Assembly (NCBI GenBank): GCA_026708325.1
Contig: JAPOVC010000020.1
Span: 62,001 to 126,000 of the forward strand
Direction of reading: 5' to 3'
From: Anaerolineaceae bacterium
GTDB lineage: Bacteria; Chloroflexota; Anaerolineae; Aggregatilineales; Phototrophicaceae
DNA: 64,000 nucleotides
Shown: one piece after another, positions 18,969-30,824 of the stretch
Layout of the letters: every line of letters starts with the position of its first letter
How positions within the stretch are numbered: position 1 is the stretch's first letter
Made by a program: the position numbers and the translations under genes
Notes under the pieces: generated by a model
Database searches by the model: none
Seen by the model: only the letters and a program-made list of their open reading frames with translations
Told to the model about the DNA's origin: nothing

Positions 18969-21900
18969 TTGAATCTCGAAGATCTCAGGGCCGACATGCG
19001 CGTTCGCGGCCTCACTGCGAATGAAATCGTTACAATCTTGCATGTCAAATTGAAGGGTCGAGTTGGAGCCGAAATAACATATCTAAGGCAAGACAGTCAC
19101 CTACCAATAAAACGAACAGTTTTCCGCGAAGAAGAAAGCCAGCTCGAGTGCATCTCTGGTCGCCTTTACGATTTCAATGCAAACGCCGAATTGTTTCGCT
19201 TGGCCTCCGATGCTTGGCGTATCAAACACGCACATGTATTTGACCCTTTTCAAGCCGTACACAGTTCACACATCCAGCCGTTGCCTCACCAGATCGACGC
19301 GGTATACAACCACATGTTGAGGCAACTCCCCTTGCGCTTTTTACTTGCGGATGATCCTGGCGCCGGCAAGACCATAATGGCTGGACTGTTGATTCGTGAA
19401 CTGGAATCAAGAGGGGCCATCAGTCGTTGCATGATCTGTGTGCCCGGAAACCTCGCCTTTCAGTGGCAAGAGGAACTAAGCGAGAAATTCTCCCTGGACT
19501 TTAGAATCTTCACAAACAGTTCCGCCGATGAATTGACTGCCAACAATTTTCTGATTGCTCGCATGGACCAAATCAAACGCGAATCATACAGGGAAATGCT
19601 GAGGGAAACGGCCTGGGACCTTGTAATTGTCGATGAGGCACACAAAATGTCCGCTCCATGGTTTGGTAAAACGCCAAACTATACACAGCGCTATCAGCTA
19701 GGTCAGCTGCTTGGGGAGCGCACATCCAATCTTCTCCTTCTGACTGCCACGCCGCACAACGGACGCAATGACGAATTTCAACTATTTCTACGATTGCTTG
19801 ACCCTGATCGCTTTTCAGATCGCAAATTTGACTTTGAGAATCAACGAATTGATGCAGGCGATGAAGGCGATCCTCTTGAAATCAGCGATTTGATGCGGCG
19901 AGTGCAGAAAGAAGAACTGAGAAATTTTGATGGCAGCAAGCTGTTCCCGGATCGCTTCGCCTATACTCGCGATTTCGACCTTGCAGACCAAGGCCAAGAC
20001 CTATACGAAAGTGTCACCAATTATGTTCGCAACGAATTCAATCGAGCACAACAACTTCAAGGCGGGCGACGAAACAGCGTCGGGTTTGCCATGATCATTA
20101 TGCAGCGCCGGTTGGCCTCGTCCCCTAAAGCAATTGCCAATACATTGAGCAGGCGGCATGAAAGGCTTCGAAATCTCCTTGAGGAGTGGATTTCTTCAGG
20201 GGAGTTTTCCAATTCAGAGTTGCCAGCAGATGAAGAGGAAAGACTCGAGGATTTAGACGACGGGCATTTGCAGGATCCAGAGGAAGAAGAGGAAAAACTT
20301 GTCAACAACGCCACAAACGCGACAAGCATTGACGAACTAAAAAAAGAAATTTCAGTGCTAAGAAGCCTTGAGGTACAGGCAGTCGCCGTGAATGATAGCG
20401 GTCAGGACAGCAAGTGGGACGACTTGGAAGCCTTACTTGGACATGAGGATTTACTGAAGGATAAGGATGGAAACTCACGCAAGCTCATCATTTTTACTGA
20501 TTTTCGAGATACCTTAGAATACTTGGTTGACCGCCTCCGTTCTTTTGCGGGCCAACCCAACGCCATTGTCCAGATTCATGGCGGAATTAGTTTTCCTCAG
20601 CGGCGCGAAGTCCAAGAGCGCTTTTGGTCAGACGACGCTATTCGGTTTCTTGTAGCCACTGACGCGGCGGGAGAGGGCATTAACCTGCACTGCACCAATC
20701 TTATGATCAACTATGATTTGCCGTGGAATCCCAATCGCTTGGAACAGCGATTTGGGCGAATTCATCGCATTGGACAAAGGAAACCTTGCTATTTGTGGAA
20801 TCTCCTTGCGAGCAGTACGAGAGAGGGCCAAGTATATAGGACATTGATTGAAAAGATGAGCAACATTCACGGTGCGCTAGATGGAAAAGTATTTGATACT
20901 CTCGGAGACCTATTTCGCGAGAAATCGCTCCAAGAAATCATGATGGAAGCTATCAGCAAACCAGAACACATTTTGCCGCTCCCAAATCAAGAAATGATTC
21001 GTGAGATTGCGGGTAAGGAATTGAGCAAAATTGATAATCGCCTAGTGACTACGACGCTGGAAGAAAACAAGATTCATGAAATGGACATTTTGAGAACAAG
21101 GGCTTTGGCCGCCAGTCTTCAACCTTGGCACATTAAAGCCTTCTTTGCGCGAGTACTCAAATTGTGGGGGGCTTCGCTTCACAGGCAAGGGAGGAAAGAC
21201 GGCGTTTTTGGAATCAACCATGTCCCCATTCAGATTAGTGCACGCATTCAGGCTTCCGAACAAAGGTTTCTGTCTTCCGTTGATATGTTGTGTTTTGAAC
21301 CACAGCGCTATCGTGAATTTCGCGCCAGCGGTGTGCAACTAATCGATAGCATTCACCCATTGCTACAAGCATCAGTCAAATCATTGCTAGCGACGAATGA
21401 CCGTTGGCTAAACAAAGGAGCTATATTGATCGACGGAGACAATATTTGCCTGAAGCCACGATTGCTAGTCTACCTTGAACAGTCAATTATTTGCGGTCAG
21501 CAAGATTCTAAAGGGCATCCCATAGAGCTTGAGCGAGGTGCCTGGTGCGTAGAAATCTGCAAGGATGAGGAGGTCATTTTTCCTGATGATGCTCCTTGGA
21601 TTGACTACCGTGAGGCCTTGCCAGCGGAGGAGAGTGCAGTCAAGAAGCTTCTCATGGAACACTGGTTGGACCATCAAGACTATTTCATCGGCCTTGCAGA
21701 AGAGGAACTTGCCCTAAGCAAAATTAAACCTAGGTGGGAGGAAGTTTCAGGTGCCCGCAGAGAAAAAATTCAACGAGATCGAAATATAATTTCAACACAT
21801 CTCCAAAATGAGATTGCAAATCAGTCAAGAGTCATTGGACAGGAACACAATCGAGAACAAGTAGCAATGCTGGCAGGTACACCACAAGAAGTCGGAAGCG

Positions 21901-22475
21901 CACGTCGACGGCGCAGACTGGCAGAAGAAAGAAAGGTGCATTTCGAAGAGCAGTTAAATAAACGTATGTCTTCCTTCGACCTCGATGCCGACATTCGCCT
22001 CGGTGGTTCACATGTCGCTGGTGTTGCTTTGGTATTTCCAGTTGCGTTGCTTAGTGATAAAGATCGTGCTGACGCCGTCGCACGTCGCGAGATTGAACTT
22101 GCTGCGATGAAAGCCATCATGGAAGCGGAGCGTGAACTCGGCAATGAACCTCAAGACGTCAGCGCAAGCAAACGAGGGTACGATATTGAGAGTGTGCCAA
22201 AGGGACACGGGCCACTGCGACTGATAGAGGTAAAGGGACGCCGCGCAGATGCAGGTGAAGTAACGTTGACACGAAATGAACTACTAACTTCACTGAATTG
22301 CAGCAGAAACGAACGTGAAGTTCACATTCTTGCCATTGTTCGAGTCAACAAGAGTGGTGAGGCCGAGCCACCCCACTACTTGTTCAACCATATGTTCGCG
22401 GAACCAGATCCGGCTGCCAGTAGTGTTAACTTCAAACTCAGTCAACTCTTGGAAAACAGTGAGTCTCCACGCTGA
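18969..22475 (+). CDS. SNF2/DEAD-type helicase with C-terminal DUF3883-like domain
   Basis: A superfamily 2 ATPase of about 1168 residues. Walker A DDPGAGKTIMAGLLIREL, Walker B VDEAHKMS, motif III LLTATPHNGRNDEF, and the C-terminal helicase half with VATDAAGEGINLH and RFGRIHRIGQ. The last 150 residues contain GYDIESVPKG followed by LIEVKGRR, typical of a DUF3883/restriction-endonuclease-like fold. A TTG at 18969 preceded by AGGAGGGG is the best start; a TTG at 18936 lacks a site. The gene is clearly AT-richer than its neighbours, with different codon choice, and lies between duplicated sequence: a transferred gene. Related helicases occur in phage-defence systems (for example the SNF2-type component of DISARM), but no partner genes are present, so a defence role is only inference. 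Confidence 0.85.
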   Translation: MNLEDLRADMRVRGLTANEIVTILHVKLKGRVGAEITYLRQDSHLPIKRTVFREEESQLECISGRLYDFNANAELFRLASDAWRIKHAHVFDPFQAVHSSHIQPLPHQIDAVYNHMLRQLPLRFLLADDPGAGKTIMAGLLIRELESRGAISRCMICVPGNLAFQWQEELSEKFSLDFRIFTNSSADELTANNFLIARMDQIKRESYREMLRETAWDLVIVDEAHKMSAPWFGKTPNYTQRYQLGQLLGERTSNLLLLTATPHNGRNDEFQLFLRLLDPDRFSDRKFDFENQRIDAGDEGDPLEISDLMRRVQKEELRNFDGSKLFPDRFAYTRDFDLADQGQDLYESVTNYVRNEFNRAQQLQGGRRNSVGFAMIIMQRRLASSPKAIANTLSRRHERLRNLLEEWISSGEFSNSELPADEEERLEDLDDGHLQDPEEEEEKLVNNATNATSIDELKKEISVLRSLEVQAVAVNDSGQDSKWDDLEALLGHEDLLKDKDGNSRKLIIFTDFRDTLEYLVDRLRSFAGQPNAIVQIHGGISFPQRREVQERFWSDDAIRFLVATDAAGEGINLHCTNLMINYDLPWNPNRLEQRFGRIHRIGQRKPCYLWNLLASSTREGQVYRTLIEKMSNIHGALDGKVFDTLGDLFREKSLQEIMMEAISKPEHILPLPNQEMIREIAGKELSKIDNRLVTTTLEENKIHEMDILRTRALAASLQPWHIKAFFARVLKLWGASLHRQGRKDGVFGINHVPIQISARIQASEQRFLSSVDMLCFEPQRYREFRASGVQLIDSIHPLLQASVKSLLATNDRWLNKGAILIDGDNICLKPRLLVYLEQSIICGQQDSKGHPIELERGAWCVEICKDEEVIFPDDAPWIDYREALPAEESAVKKLLMEHWLDHQDYFIGLAEEELALSKIKPRWEEVSGARREKIQRDRNIISTHLQNEIANQSRVIGQEHNREQVAMLAGTPQEVGSARRRRRLAEERKVHFEEQLNKRMSSFDLDADIRLGGSHVAGVALVFPVALLSDKDRADAVARREIELAAMKAIMEAERELGNEPQDVSASKRGYDIESVPKGHGPLRLIEVKGRRADAGEVTLTRNELLTSLNCSRNEREVHILAIVRVNKSGEAEPPHYLFNHMFAEPDPAASSVNFKLSQLLENSESPR

Positions 22476-22483
22476 TTGAGTGT

Positions 22484-22541
22484 CCCTGCTGCAGCGTCAT
22501 CTGCGCGGCGGCCTGGCCCTGGGCGGGATGAAGGGCTGAGC
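22484..22541 (+). repeat. 58-bp direct repeat, right copy (orphan permease 3' end)
   Basis: A fragment encoding the last 17 residues and stop of a MalG-type permease, with no upstream body. It begins 8 bp after the helicase stop and ends 15 bp before the 3' end of tRNA-Leu. Similarity to the left copy ends exactly after GAGC, before the terminator T run. Confidence 0.9.
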
Positions 22542-22556
22542 ATCAATTTGCAGTTG

Positions 22557-22638
22557 TGGGGAAGGAGGGATTCGAACCCTCACCTCACATGAGACATGAT
22601 CCTAAGTCATGCGCGTCTGCCAGTTCCGCCACTCCCCC
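22557..22638 (-). tRNA. tRNA-Leu (anticodon UAG)
   Basis: An 82-nt class II tRNA. Acceptor stem GGGGGAG/CTTCCCC, anticodon arm CATGA-CTTAGGA-TCATG (anticodon TAG), a long variable arm, and T arm GAGGG-TTCGAAT-CCCTC. The CCA end is not encoded. A TATACT box at 22656-22661 on the minus strand may be its -10; a perfect palindrome TGGTCGACCA (22641-22650) lies between that box and the tRNA. Confidence 0.95.
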
Positions 22639-22728
22639 ACTGGTCGACCAACCCCAGTATAACCCGCCGCAAGCCGCGCCGGAATGTGGAAGCGGCCTGA
22701 CAAACATGGTAGGCTTCCAGCGCAAGCA

Positions 22729-22744
22729 TGTGATTCATTTCACT
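22729..22744. promoter_or_regulatory. Candidate Rex operator (autoregulatory)
   Basis: TGTGA-TTCATT-TCACT matches the known Rex core TGTGA-N6-TCACA at 9 of 10 positions and lies 11 bp before the rex start. Rex proteins commonly control their own genes. Confidence 0.6.
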
Positions 22745-22755
22745 TGTGGAGCGCG

Positions 22756-23394
22756 ATGAACGGCGACGCGCCAGCCGCCACCCAGATTCCGGATATCGTC
22801 ATCGGCAGACTGCCGGTCTATCTGCGCGCCCTGGAGCGTCTGGCCCAGGAAGACCACAAGGTCACCTCGTCGCATGAGCTGGGCCAGCGCCTCGGCATCA
22901 GTTCAGCCCAGATCCGCAAGGACCTGTCGCACTTTGGCGGCTTCGGCAAGCAGGGCACCGGCTACCACATCGACTACCTGACGCGGCAACTCAGGAAGGT
23001 GCTGAACGTGGACCGGGTCTGGCAGGTCGCGCTGGTCGGCGCCGGCGATCTCGGTCGCGCCGTCGCCAACTACCGCGGCTTCACCGAACGAAGTTTTCAC
23101 ATCGCCTGCGTCTTTGATACCGACCCCGCCAAAATGGGGCAGCAGGTCGGCCAGTGTCGCGTGCAGGACTTTCACCAGGCGGGCCCGGTGATCCGCCGAC
23201 TGGACATTCACGTCGCCATGATCGCCGTTCCGGCGGCCAATGCCCAGGAAGTGGCCGACGAGCTGACGGGGCACGGCGTGCGCGCCATCCTGAATTACGC
23301 GCCCATCAATCTTAACGTGGCGGCGGGCGTGCGGGTCCAGCACATCGACCCGGTCGTGCACCTGCAGCACATGACCTACTATCTGTCAGATTGA
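22756..23394 (+). CDS. rex: Redox-sensing transcriptional repressor Rex
   Basis: A 212-residue NADH/NAD-sensing repressor. The winged-helix part has VTSSHELGQRLGISSAQIRKDLSHFGGFGKQG, of which HELGQRLGISSAQIRKDL is the recognition region; the Rossmann part has VALVGAGDLGRAV. ATG at 22756 with GTGGAG upstream. Normal length. Expected to repress respiratory and fermentative genes at low NADH. A candidate operator lies just upstream, and a second lies over the atpA promoter. The 3' end overlaps mreB by 9 bp, tail to tail. Confidence 0.94.
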   Translation: MNGDAPAATQIPDIVIGRLPVYLRALERLAQEDHKVTSSHELGQRLGISSAQIRKDLSHFGGFGKQGTGYHIDYLTRQLRKVLNVDRVWQVALVGAGDLGRAVANYRGFTERSFHIACVFDTDPAKMGQQVGQCRVQDFHQAGPVIRRLDIHVAMIAVPAANAQEVADELTGHGVRAILNYAPINLNVAAGVRVQHIDPVVHLQHMTYYLSD

Positions 23395-24408
23395 CGTCTG
23401 TGACGTTTGCAGCACCCGGCGCAGGATGGCCGGCTCCTCCAGCGCCCGGCCGGCGCCGCTGGCCGTCGCGATCAGGGCGTTGTCGGCGCGATAGACCGGC
23501 ACGCCAGTGGCCCGTGTCAGGTAGCGGTCCAGCCCGCGCAACAGGGCGCCGCCGCCGGTCATGACGATGCCGCGGTCGATGATGTCTGAGGAAAGTTCGG
23601 GCGGCGTTTCAGCCAGTACGCTGCGGACGACGCCGGCGATCATCGACAGGGCTTCGGCCATGGCCTCCACGACTTCACCGGTCGAGATGTGGATGGTACG
23701 TGGCAGACCGCTGACGTTGTCGCGGCCCTGCAGTTCCATTGTTAACTCTTCCGCCGGCGTGATGGCGGCCCCAATCTGAATCTTGATCGCCTCGGCCGTG
23801 GGTTGTCCGATGCCCAGGTTGTACTTGCGCCTGACGTAGCTCATGATCGCCTCGTCAAGGCGCAGGCCGCCCAGACGTCCGCTTTCGGCGCGCACAATCT
23901 TGTTCAGACTGATGACCGCCGCCTCGGTGATGCCACCGCCGATATTGATGACCATGTCGCCCGCCGGCGTGCCCACCGGCAGTCCCGCCCCGATGGCCGC
24001 CGCCAGGGGTTCATGGATTAACCAGGCCTCGCGCGCGCCGGCCGCCAGCGCCGCCTCGTGGACCGCGCGCTTTTCGACGCTGGTGACGCCCCAGGGCACC
24101 GCCACCATGACAGTGGGCCGGAAGAGACGCACGCGACCGGATATCTTGCTGAAAAAGTGCCGCAACATGGCCTCGGTGACTTCATAGTCCGCGATGACCC
24201 CGTCGCGCAGGGGACGAATGACCTGTATGTCCTCGTCATCGGTCTTGCCCAGCATTTCCCGCGCGGGCTGGCCGATCTCCACAATGCGCTCTTCTTCTGT
24301 TGTCAGGGCGACGAGCGAGGGCTCCTGCAGTACGATCTCGCCGCGATCATAGATCAGGACGTTGACCGTCCCGATGTCGAGACCCAGTTTACGGGAGAAC
24401 AACGCCAT
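23386..24408 (-). CDS. mreB: Rod shape-determining protein MreB
   Basis: A 340-residue bacterial actin. Phosphate-binding loop LGLDIGTVNVLIY, second loop MVINIGGGITEAAVISL and adenosine motif GIVMTGGGALLRGL are all present. It organises cell-wall synthesis beneath the membrane. No mreC or mreD follows; it is convergent with rex and separated from atpC by 104 bp with its own promoter. Confidence 0.93.
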   Translation of the reverse strand: MALFSRKLGLDIGTVNVLIYDRGEIVLQEPSLVALTTEEERIVEIGQPAREMLGKTDDEDIQVIRPLRDGVIADYEVTEAMLRHFFSKISGRVRLFRPTVMVAVPWGVTSVEKRAVHEAALAAGAREAWLIHEPLAAAIGAGLPVGTPAGDMVINIGGGITEAAVISLNKIVRAESGRLGGLRLDEAIMSYVRRKYNLGIGQPTAEAIKIQIGAAITPAEELTMELQGRDNVSGLPRTIHISTGEVVEAMAEALSMIAGVVRSVLAETPPELSSDIIDRGIVMTGGGALLRGLDRYLTRATGVPVYRADNALIATASGAGRALEEPAILRRVLQTSQTSI

Positions 24409-24436
24409 TCACGCCGTCCTGTGCCAACTGCAGCCG

Positions 24437-24465
24437 GTTATACTCGCTGTCGTCAGGGAACGCAA
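24437..24465 (-). promoter_or_regulatory. Candidate mreB promoter
   Basis: On the minus strand TTGCGT (24465-24460), a 17-bp spacer, then TATAAC (24442-24437), 29 nt before the mreB start. Confidence 0.5.
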
Positions 24466-24487
24466 CGCCCGGCGATACCGCCGGGCG
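24466..24487. terminator. Strong hairpin after atpC
   Basis: CGCCCGGC and GCCGGGCG pair perfectly over 8 bp with a 6-nt loop, about 26 nt after the atpC stop and directly before the mreB promoter. There is no T run on the minus strand, so termination would be weak or factor-assisted; it may instead stabilise the atp mRNA end. Confidence 0.5.
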
Positions 24488-24512
24488 CCTTGTGTCACAG
24501 GGTTGCGGCAGT

Positions 24513-24968
24513 CTATTCCGCGTCACCCTCGTCCTGGTCAAGTATGCGCAACACGCTGCCGCGGCCCTGAATGCGGCGATGGATGCGCGCGCCCAGTTCC
24601 GCGCGCCGCAGCGCCAGTTGCGCCTCACGGTTCTGGTCTTGCGGCACGCCTTCCTGCAGCATGCGGGCGGCGCTTTCGCGCGCCTCCTCGATGGCGCGAA
24701 TGTCCAGGCTGAAGGACGATTCCGCCAGGTCCGCCAGCACGACGACCTTGTCCGGCCGCACGTCGACGACGCCGCCGTAAATCGCGAAGCGCTCCTCGGC
24801 CGGGCCCTTGCGCACAATCAACTCGCCGTAGCCCATGGTCGTCAGAAGGGGCGCGTGGCGCGGCAACACGCCCATTTCACCTTCGCTGCCGGGCAGCACG
24901 ACGATGTCGGCTTCCAGCTCCTCGAAGACCTTGCGCTCCTGCGTGACGACCTCGACGTGGATGGTCAT
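24513..24968 (-). CDS. atpC: F1F0 ATP synthase subunit epsilon
   Basis: A 151-residue central-stalk subunit. The N-terminal beta sandwich includes VVTQERKVFEELEADIVVLPGSEGEMGVLPRHAPLLT, whose GSEGEMGVLPRHAPL is the family block; a C-terminal helical pair follows. Last gene of atpAGDC, 3 bp after atpD. Confidence 0.94.
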   Translation of the reverse strand: MTIHVEVVTQERKVFEELEADIVVLPGSEGEMGVLPRHAPLLTTMGYGELIVRKGPAEERFAIYGGVVDVRPDKVVVLADLAESSFSLDIRAIEEARESAARMLQEGVPQDQNREAQLALRRAELGARIHRRIQGRGSVLRILDQDEGDAE

Positions 24969-24971
24969 CGC

Positions 24972-27343
<2,372 letters not shown>

Positions 27344-27365
27344 CGGCTATCTCCTGTGGCCGCCG

Positions 27366-28880
27366 CTACGATTGGGTCCAGCGGGCGTTGAAGTCGTTGA
27401 TGGCGCCCTCGACCTGTTGGGCGACCTCATCATCCCAGTTCTCCGGGTCCGCCTGAATGCTACCCGACAGCGCCGCCGAGTTCGTTTGCCAGTTGCGCAG
27501 GAAGTCTTCCTTCCAGTCGGCGACGCGCTCCACAGGCACCTCGTCCAGCAGGCCGTTGGTGCCCGCATAGATGATCGCCACCTGATCGGCCACGCGCATC
27601 GGCTGGTATTGCGGCTGCTTGAGCAACTCGGTCAGGCGCAGGCCGCGGTCCAGCTGCTGCTGGGTGGAGCGGTCCAGACCGGAGCCAAACTGGGCGAAAG
27701 CCGCCAGCGAGGCAAACTGCGCCAGGTCCAGCTTGAGGCGCCCGGCCACGCGTGACATGGCCCTCGTTTGCGCGTCACCGCCGACGCGGCTGACGCTGAT
27801 GCCCACGTCCATGGCGGGCCGTTGACCGGCGTAAAAGAGGTCGCTGAGCAAGTAAATCTGGCCGTCGGTGATGGAAATGACATTCGTGGGCACGTAGGCC
27901 GAGACGTCGCCCAGCAGCGTTTCGATGAAGGGCAGGGCCGTCAGACTGCCGCCGCCGCGCGCCTCGCTGAGTTGGGCCGCGCGCTCCAGCAATCGACTGT
28001 GCAGGTAAAAGACGTCGCCCGGGTAGGCTTCCCGTCCGGGCGGACGCCGCATCAGCAGCGACACCTGGCGGTAGGCCCAGGCGTGCTTGGAAAGGTCATC
28101 GTAGACCACCAGCGCGTCCTGACCGTTTTCCATGAACCATTCGCCGATGGCGCAACCGGCATAGGGCGAAATGTACTGCATGGCCGCCGGGTCCGAGGCC
28201 GAAGCCACGACCACGGTGGTGTAGTCCATCGCGCCGGCCTCCTCCAGCAGCGCAACCAGACGGGCGATCTCACCCTTGCGCTTGCCGATGGCGACGTAGA
28301 TGCACTTCATGTCCTCTTCCTTCTGGTTGAGGATGGTGTCGATGGCCAGCGCCGTCTTGCCGATTTGCCGGTCGCCGATGATCAATTCACGCTGTCCGCG
28401 TCCGATGGGAGTCATGGAGTCGATGGCGACGATGCCGGTCTGCATCGGGCGGAAGACGTTGCGTCTTTCCATCACGCCCGGCGCGATGCGCTCGACGGCG
28501 TAGTATTCGTCGGAAGCGACGGGCCCGCGGCCGTCCAGCGGGTTGCCCAGCGCATCCACCACGCGCCCGACCAGCCCTGCACCCACGGGCACGGAGGCGA
28601 TGCGGTCCAGGGCACGGACCTCGTCGCCCTCGTTGATTTCGTCGTATTCGCCCATAATGATGACGCCGACGTGCTCGTCTTCCAGGTTGAAGACGATGCC
28701 GGCGGAGCCGTTGGCGAAGGACACCAGTTCACTGAAACGCACATTCTCCAGGCCGGAGACGCGCGCGATGCCATCGCCCACTTCCTCAACCAGGCCCACC
28801 TGCACGGCATCGTAGTGGCGGTCATAAGACCGCACCTGCTCCAGCAGCGAGTCAAACATCGTGCCCGTCACATCCGCCAT
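27366..28880 (-). CDS. atpA: F1F0 ATP synthase subunit alpha
   Basis: A 504-residue non-catalytic F1 subunit. P-loop reads [14 protein letters not shown] (Ile where Thr is usual, still a valid GxxxxGKT). It is the first gene of the cluster; the expected upstream neighbours atpB, atpE, atpF and atpH are absent, and a promoter lies directly upstream, so the F0 and delta genes must be elsewhere. Confidence 0.96.
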   Translation of the reverse strand: MADVTGTMFDSLLEQVRSYDRHYDAVQVGLVEEVGDGIARVSGLENVRFSELVSFANGSAGIVFNLEDEHVGVIIMGEYDEINEGDEVRALDRIASVPVGAGLVGRVVDALGNPLDGRGPVASDEYYAVERIAPGVMERRNVFRPMQTGIVAIDSMTPIGRGQRELIIGDRQIGKTALAIDTILNQKEEDMKCIYVAIGKRKGEIARLVALLEEAGAMDYTTVVVASASDPAAMQYISPYAGCAIGEWFMENGQDALVVYDDLSKHAWAYRQVSLLMRRPPGREAYPGDVFYLHSRLLERAAQLSEARGGGSLTALPFIETLLGDVSAYVPTNVISITDGQIYLLSDLFYAGQRPAMDVGISVSRVGGDAQTRAMSRVAGRLKLDLAQFASLAAFAQFGSGLDRSTQQQLDRGLRLTELLKQPQYQPMRVADQVAIIYAGTNGLLDEVPVERVADWKEDFLRNWQTNSAALSGSIQADPENWDDEVAQQVEGAINDFNARWTQS

Positions 28881-28952
28881 AAATCGCTCTCCCGGGATTC
28901 TTCGCCCCGCCGCAGGAAAAGGTCATCCCGCACAGGGCCACGCCTGGCGCGC

Positions 28953-28981
28953 ATTGTAGCCCGCCGCCAGGCGAATGTCCA
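28953..28981 (-). promoter_or_regulatory. Promoter of the atpAGDC operon
   Basis: On the minus strand TGGACA (28981-28976, 5 of 6 to consensus), a 17-bp spacer, then TACAAT (28958-28953), about 73 nt before the atpA start. Confidence 0.65.
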
Positions 28982-28991
28982 TAGTTTCACA
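28976..28991. promoter_or_regulatory. Candidate Rex site over the atpA -35
   Basis: TGTCC-ATAGTT-TCACA matches the Rex core at 8 of 10 positions, and the right half extends to a perfect TTCACAA. It covers the -35 box, so binding would block transcription. Confidence 0.4.
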
Positions 28992-29008
28992 ATCTCGTCC
29001 TGCGGCGA

Positions 29009-29854
29009 TCAGCCGTTGCCATTGAGGCCGCGAATCGTCGCCGCGCCCCCCAGTGACGCCGACCGTTGCCAGGCGGCCCACACCGCCTGGGCGACCACCG
29101 TTCTCAGGCCGCCACGCTCCAGTTGATAGAGGGCCTCGGCCGTCGTGCCGCCGGGACTGGTGACCTGGTTGCGCAATTCGGCCGGATGCAGCCCGGACCG
29201 TTCGGCGTAGGCGACCGAACCCGACATCGACATGAGTACCAGGCGCTCGGCCTCCCGCCGCGCGAAGCCCATGTGCACGCCGACGTCGATCAGCGCTTCC
29301 ATGAAAAGGAAAATGTAGGCGGGGGCGCTGCCGCTCAGGGCCGTGGCCATGTCCAGCGCGCCTTCATCCTGCTTGTAAAGCTCTTCGCCGAAGGCGCGCA
29401 GCAACTCCCGCGCCAGCGCCAGGCCGGCCTCGTCGGTGGCCCCATTGGCCGTCCAGACCGTGATGCCCTGCCCTATCTGGGCCGGGGTGTTGGGCATGGC
29501 CCGCACCACGGCCACGCCCTCAAGTCCGGCGTCGATGGTTTCAAGCCGGACGCCGGCCATGATGCTCAGCACGAGCCGGGCATTGCTGGCATTGCCCAGT
29601 TGCGGCAGGACCTCGGGCAGGGCCTGCGGCTTGATGGCGAGAACGACCACGGTGGCTTCCCGGATGGCGGCGACGTTGTCCGCCGTGGCGCGCAGGCCAT
29701 AGCGCTCGCGCAATTCCTGGAGGCGCTCGGCGCGCGGGTCCGCCGCAATGATCTGGCTGGCGTCCAGGGTATCCTTTTCCAGCAGGCCGCGAATCATGGC
29801 CTCGCCCATCACGCCACAGCCCACGAAGCCCAGCGTCTCTTCAGCGAAATTCAT
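29009..29854 (-). CDS. proC: Pyrroline-5-carboxylate reductase
   Basis: A 281-residue enzyme that makes proline from pyrroline-5-carboxylate with NAD(P)H. N-terminal Rossmann motif GFVGCGVMGEAMIRGL; C-terminal signature around ELRNQVTSPGGTTAEAL. Length normal. It follows the epimerase gene by 13 bp and is the last gene of that minus-strand run. Confidence 0.94.
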   Translation of the reverse strand: MNFAEETLGFVGCGVMGEAMIRGLLEKDTLDASQIIAADPRAERLQELRERYGLRATADNVAAIREATVVVLAIKPQALPEVLPQLGNASNARLVLSIMAGVRLETIDAGLEGVAVVRAMPNTPAQIGQGITVWTANGATDEAGLALARELLRAFGEELYKQDEGALDMATALSGSAPAYIFLFMEALIDVGVHMGFARREAERLVLMSMSGSVAYAERSGLHPAELRNQVTSPGGTTAEALYQLERGGLRTVVAQAVWAAWQRSASLGGAATIRGLNGNG

Positions 29855-29867
29855 CCAGAGTTCTCCA

Positions 29868-30824
29868 TCAGTTTTTCAGACCTGTCTCCTGCGCGAGTTG
29901 CCGCATCCATTCGATTTCCCGCCGCAGGCCCTCCGTCGGGCTGGTGCGGGGCGCAAAGCCCAGTAATTGCCGCGCCTTGCCAATGTCGGCGCAGGTGCGC
30001 AACTGGTCGCCATGACGACGTGGCTGCAGGGAGAGGCGCGGCGCGCTGCCCATCAGCGATTCCACAAGGTCGATGAGTTCACCGGTGCGGTATTCACTGT
30101 CGTTGCCGATATTGATGACTTCACCGTCGCAGTCAGACTGACGCTCGAGGACGCGGTCAATGGCATCCATCACGTCGTCCACGTAGGTGAAGGAACGGGA
30201 ATGCTCGCGGCTGCCTTCGTAGAGTGGGCAGGGCGGCCCGCCCAGGGCGCTGCCGATCAGGCGCGGAAAGAGCTTGTCGGGCCGCTCGCGTTGGCCATAG
30301 ACCGAAAACAGGCGCAGGGAACAGGCAGGAAAACCATCTTCCCGCTGTCGCGCCAGCACCAGTTGCTCGGCCGCCAGCTTGGTGACGCCGTAGTGCGAGA
30401 CCGGTTGCGCGGCGGCGCTTTCCGGCGCTGTGGCCTCATGCCCGTAAATGGAGGACGTGGAGATGTTGACGAAGAATTGCAGGCTGGTTGAGCTCCGCAG
30501 CGCTTCCAGCAGGCACCAGGTCGCCTGCAGGTTGTTGCGCACGTAGCTGGCGAAGGACGTGGCCGCCGAATTGCCCGGCTGGGCCGCCGCATGAATGACG
30601 ATTTCGCTGCCGGCCACCTGCTCAGCCAGACCGGCGGCCGTCAGGTCCCGTTCCAGCAATTCACATCCGGCCGCGCGTACCGCCCGCGCGTTGCGCACCT
30701 TGAGGGGGCGGGCGTAATAACTGTCGAAGTTGTCCAGCCCCCGCACGCGATGACCGGCCGCAACCATCCTTTCGGCCACGTGCGAGCCAATGAATCCGGC
30801 GGCGCCAGTCACGAGAACCTTCAT
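29868..30824 (-). CDS. NAD-dependent sugar-nucleotide epimerase/dehydratase
   Basis: A 318-residue extended short-chain dehydrogenase. GAAGFIGSHVAERM binds NAD; the catalytic Ser region is ISTSSIYG and the YxxxK motif is YGVTK. The overall pattern (LDNFDSYYARPLK, RPDKLFPRLI) resembles UDP-glucuronate 4-epimerase-like proteins, but the sugar is not certain. The start overlaps the racemase gene stop by 4 nt (ATGA). Confidence 0.86.
   Translation of the reverse strand: MKVLVTGAAGFIGSHVAERMVAAGHRVRGLDNFDSYYARPLKVRNARAVRAAGCELLERDLTAAGLAEQVAGSEIVIHAAAQPGNSAATSFASYVRNNLQATWCLLEALRSSTSLQFFVNISTSSIYGHEATAPESAAAQPVSHYGVTKLAAEQLVLARQREDGFPACSLRLFSVYGQRERPDKLFPRLIGSALGGPPCPLYEGSREHSRSFTYVDDVMDAIDRVLERQSDCDGEVINIGNDSEYRTGELIDLVESLMGSAPRLSLQPRRHGDQLRTCADIGKARQLLGFAPRTSPTEGLRREIEWMRQLAQETGLKN

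Noticed and set aside
22641..22650. Palindrome TGGTCGACCA as an attachment site
   Set aside because: Only one copy was found; no matching site at the other end of the helicase island.
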